The position numbers were made by a program, and so were the translations under genes. The notes beneath the pieces were generated by a model. The model had not been told where the DNA came from and searched no databases. It was given only the letters and a program-made list of their open reading frames with translations. A stretch of DNA of 64,000 bases. It comes from Algoriphagus sp. Y33. GTDB taxonomy: Bacteria; Bacteroidota; Bacteroidia; Cytophagales; Cyclobacteriaceae. Numbering within the stretch: the stretch's first letter is position 1; each line of letters begins with the position of its first letter. Of the stretch, positions 63,172 to 64,000 are shown in pieces. Location of the stretch: the NCBI RefSeq assembly GCF_014838715.1, contig NZ_CP061947.1, positions 6,314,001 through 6,378,000 on the forward strand, in the 5' to 3' direction.

Positions 63172-64000
63172 AAGTTGTTCAGGTTATTTTGTTCCACAAA
63201 GTATGTCATCCGACTTGGAAGTAACTCAAAGTCTTTCTCTGTTAAAGGTTCAAAAGGTAGCTGGTTTTCGAGCTTGTCTTTGGTGAGGTATTTATTGGTG
63301 CCAACTTTTATCGCTGAACCAGACAAAACTTTCTTTTGGGCAGCTTCACGGGATTTCCGGATTTCAGCATGTAGCGTGCGGTCTTCGAAGCTTTTCAGCC
63401 AACCACCATGTTCTTCCAATTCTTGCAGACCTGAAGTCACCGCTTTTTCGATCTCTGCTTGGAGCACTTCCAGATAATATGATCCTGCTGCGGGATCCAT
63501 GATCTTGTCCAAATAACTTTCCTCTTTTAGAATAGAAGAAACATTCCGGGCAATTCTCTTTTCCAATAGGGAAGCATTTTTGCCTTCTGCAGGATTTACC
63601 CAGAGTGAATTTGCTCCTCCGAGGATTCCTGCCATTGCTTCATAGGTCTGACGAATCAGGCTGGTGTTTTTATCCATAAGGGATTTGCTCCAAACACCGG
63701 TGGAAGCGATTATGTACACGTTTTCCACGTCTATTTGCACACCATAATTACCTGCTAACTCTACGATCAGCTTACGCAAAGCTTTCACTTTCGCAATTTC
63801 TGCGAAATGTGAATCGCCTATAGCGGTATGGAAAGCCATATTTTCAAACATTTGACGAGCTGAGATGCCTTTCTTTGATAACTTATCTATCAGTTCAATG
63901 ACTTCTCCCAGACCGTAGGTCAGTTCTTGGATTCCGGTTGCACCTGCATTCGTATAGCGGGATAAGTCAATAGTCAGCGGATAGAACTCTCTAAACTCCC
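63168..64000 (-). CDS. mutA: Methylmalonyl-CoA mutase small (beta) subunit, partial
   Basis: Only the C-terminal part lies in the window; the frame stays open to 64000, with [60 protein letters not shown] and [20 protein letters not shown] visible. Those match the non-catalytic subunit of the heterodimeric mutase, which resembles MutB but lacks the catalytic and B12-binding motifs. The visible C-terminal end (about 280 residues, no DGHDRGAK) fits. The start codon is outside the window. Its stop overlaps the mutB start by 4 nt, so the order is mutA-mutB. Confidence 0.92.
   Translation of the reverse strand, partial: EFREFYPLTIDLSRYTNAGATGIQELTYGLGEVIELIDKLSKKGISARQMFENMAFHTAIGDSHFAEIAKVKALRKLIVELAGNYGVQIDVENVYIIASTGVWSKSLMDKNTSLIRQTYEAMAGILGGANSLWVNPAEGKNASLLEKRIARNVSSILKEESYLDKIMDPAAGSYYLEVLQAEIEKAVTSGLQELEEHGGWLKSFEDRTLHAEIRKSREAAQKKVLSGSAIKVGTNKYLTKDKLENQLPFEPLTEKDFELLPSRMTYFVEQNNLNNL

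Overview
The window looks like chromosomal DNA of a Bacteroidota bacterium, most likely order Cytophagales (family Cyclobacteriaceae, Algoriphagus-like). The grounds are SusC/BtuB-type TonB receptors, many lipoproteins with short lipoboxes, a CHU_C-type type IX secretion C-terminus, DUF5687 and DUF4412 proteins, a promoter of the TTG / TAnnTTTG kind, and weak Shine-Dalgarno sequences. The genus is an inference. No rRNA, tRNA, CRISPR array or complete insertion sequence was seen.

Layout. 1-6.9 kb: a vitamin B12 uptake locus. A BtuG-like lipoprotein and a BtuB receptor (minus strand) sit behind a cobalamin riboswitch, with btuF-btuC-btuD running divergently. 7.1-9.3 kb: a DUF5687 membrane protein with its ABC ATPase. 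9.3-10.6 kb: a class II Fic protein behind a phased array of palindromes. 10.7-17 kb: a three-gene RND efflux operon and a small membrane protein. 17.2-35.4 kb: an ECF sigma factor / anti-sigma / double TPR-CHAT protease operon, surrounded by secreted proteins and lipoproteins. 35.7-43.7 kb: DUF1801 protein, two-component system with a TonB-dependent receptor, CsbD, Crp/Fnr regulator, YdcZ-type transporter, GNAT enzyme. 43.7-49.7 kb: a giant CHU_C surface protein and RarA. 49.9-51.7 kb: MarR, ferredoxin reductase and ferredoxin. 51.8-61.0 kb: a mixed region with two copies of a 151-bp MITE, a decayed AAA/DUF4143 gene, an M28 peptidase, a DUF71 ATP pyrophosphatase, a DUF389 fusion, an AGE epimerase and a RES-Xre toxin-antitoxin pair. 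61.0-64.0 kb: methylmalonyl-CoA mutase, both subunits, the small one running off the window.

The most striking system is at 17-35 kb. Four promoters share GTTTACC, exactly 15 bp, then A(G/T)ACTAA. One lies directly before the ECF sigma gene itself; the others precede an OmpA-family protein, the first gene of a secreted-protein cluster, and a beta-barrel gene. This predicts a self-activating sigma factor with a local cell-envelope regulon. Its operon also encodes a single-pass TPR anti-sigma candidate and a roughly 2,060-residue protein made of two fused TPR-CHAT (caspase-like) units, each with its His/Cys pair. A protease-controlled anti-sigma switch, analogous in logic to the TPR-CHAT/Csx30/sigma arrangement of type III-E CRISPR systems, is a reasonable but untested hypothesis.

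The B12 theme links the two ends of the window: uptake at the left edge, a B12-dependent mutase at the right edge, and a DUF71 protein of a family of which some members are predicted to act in B12 salvage.
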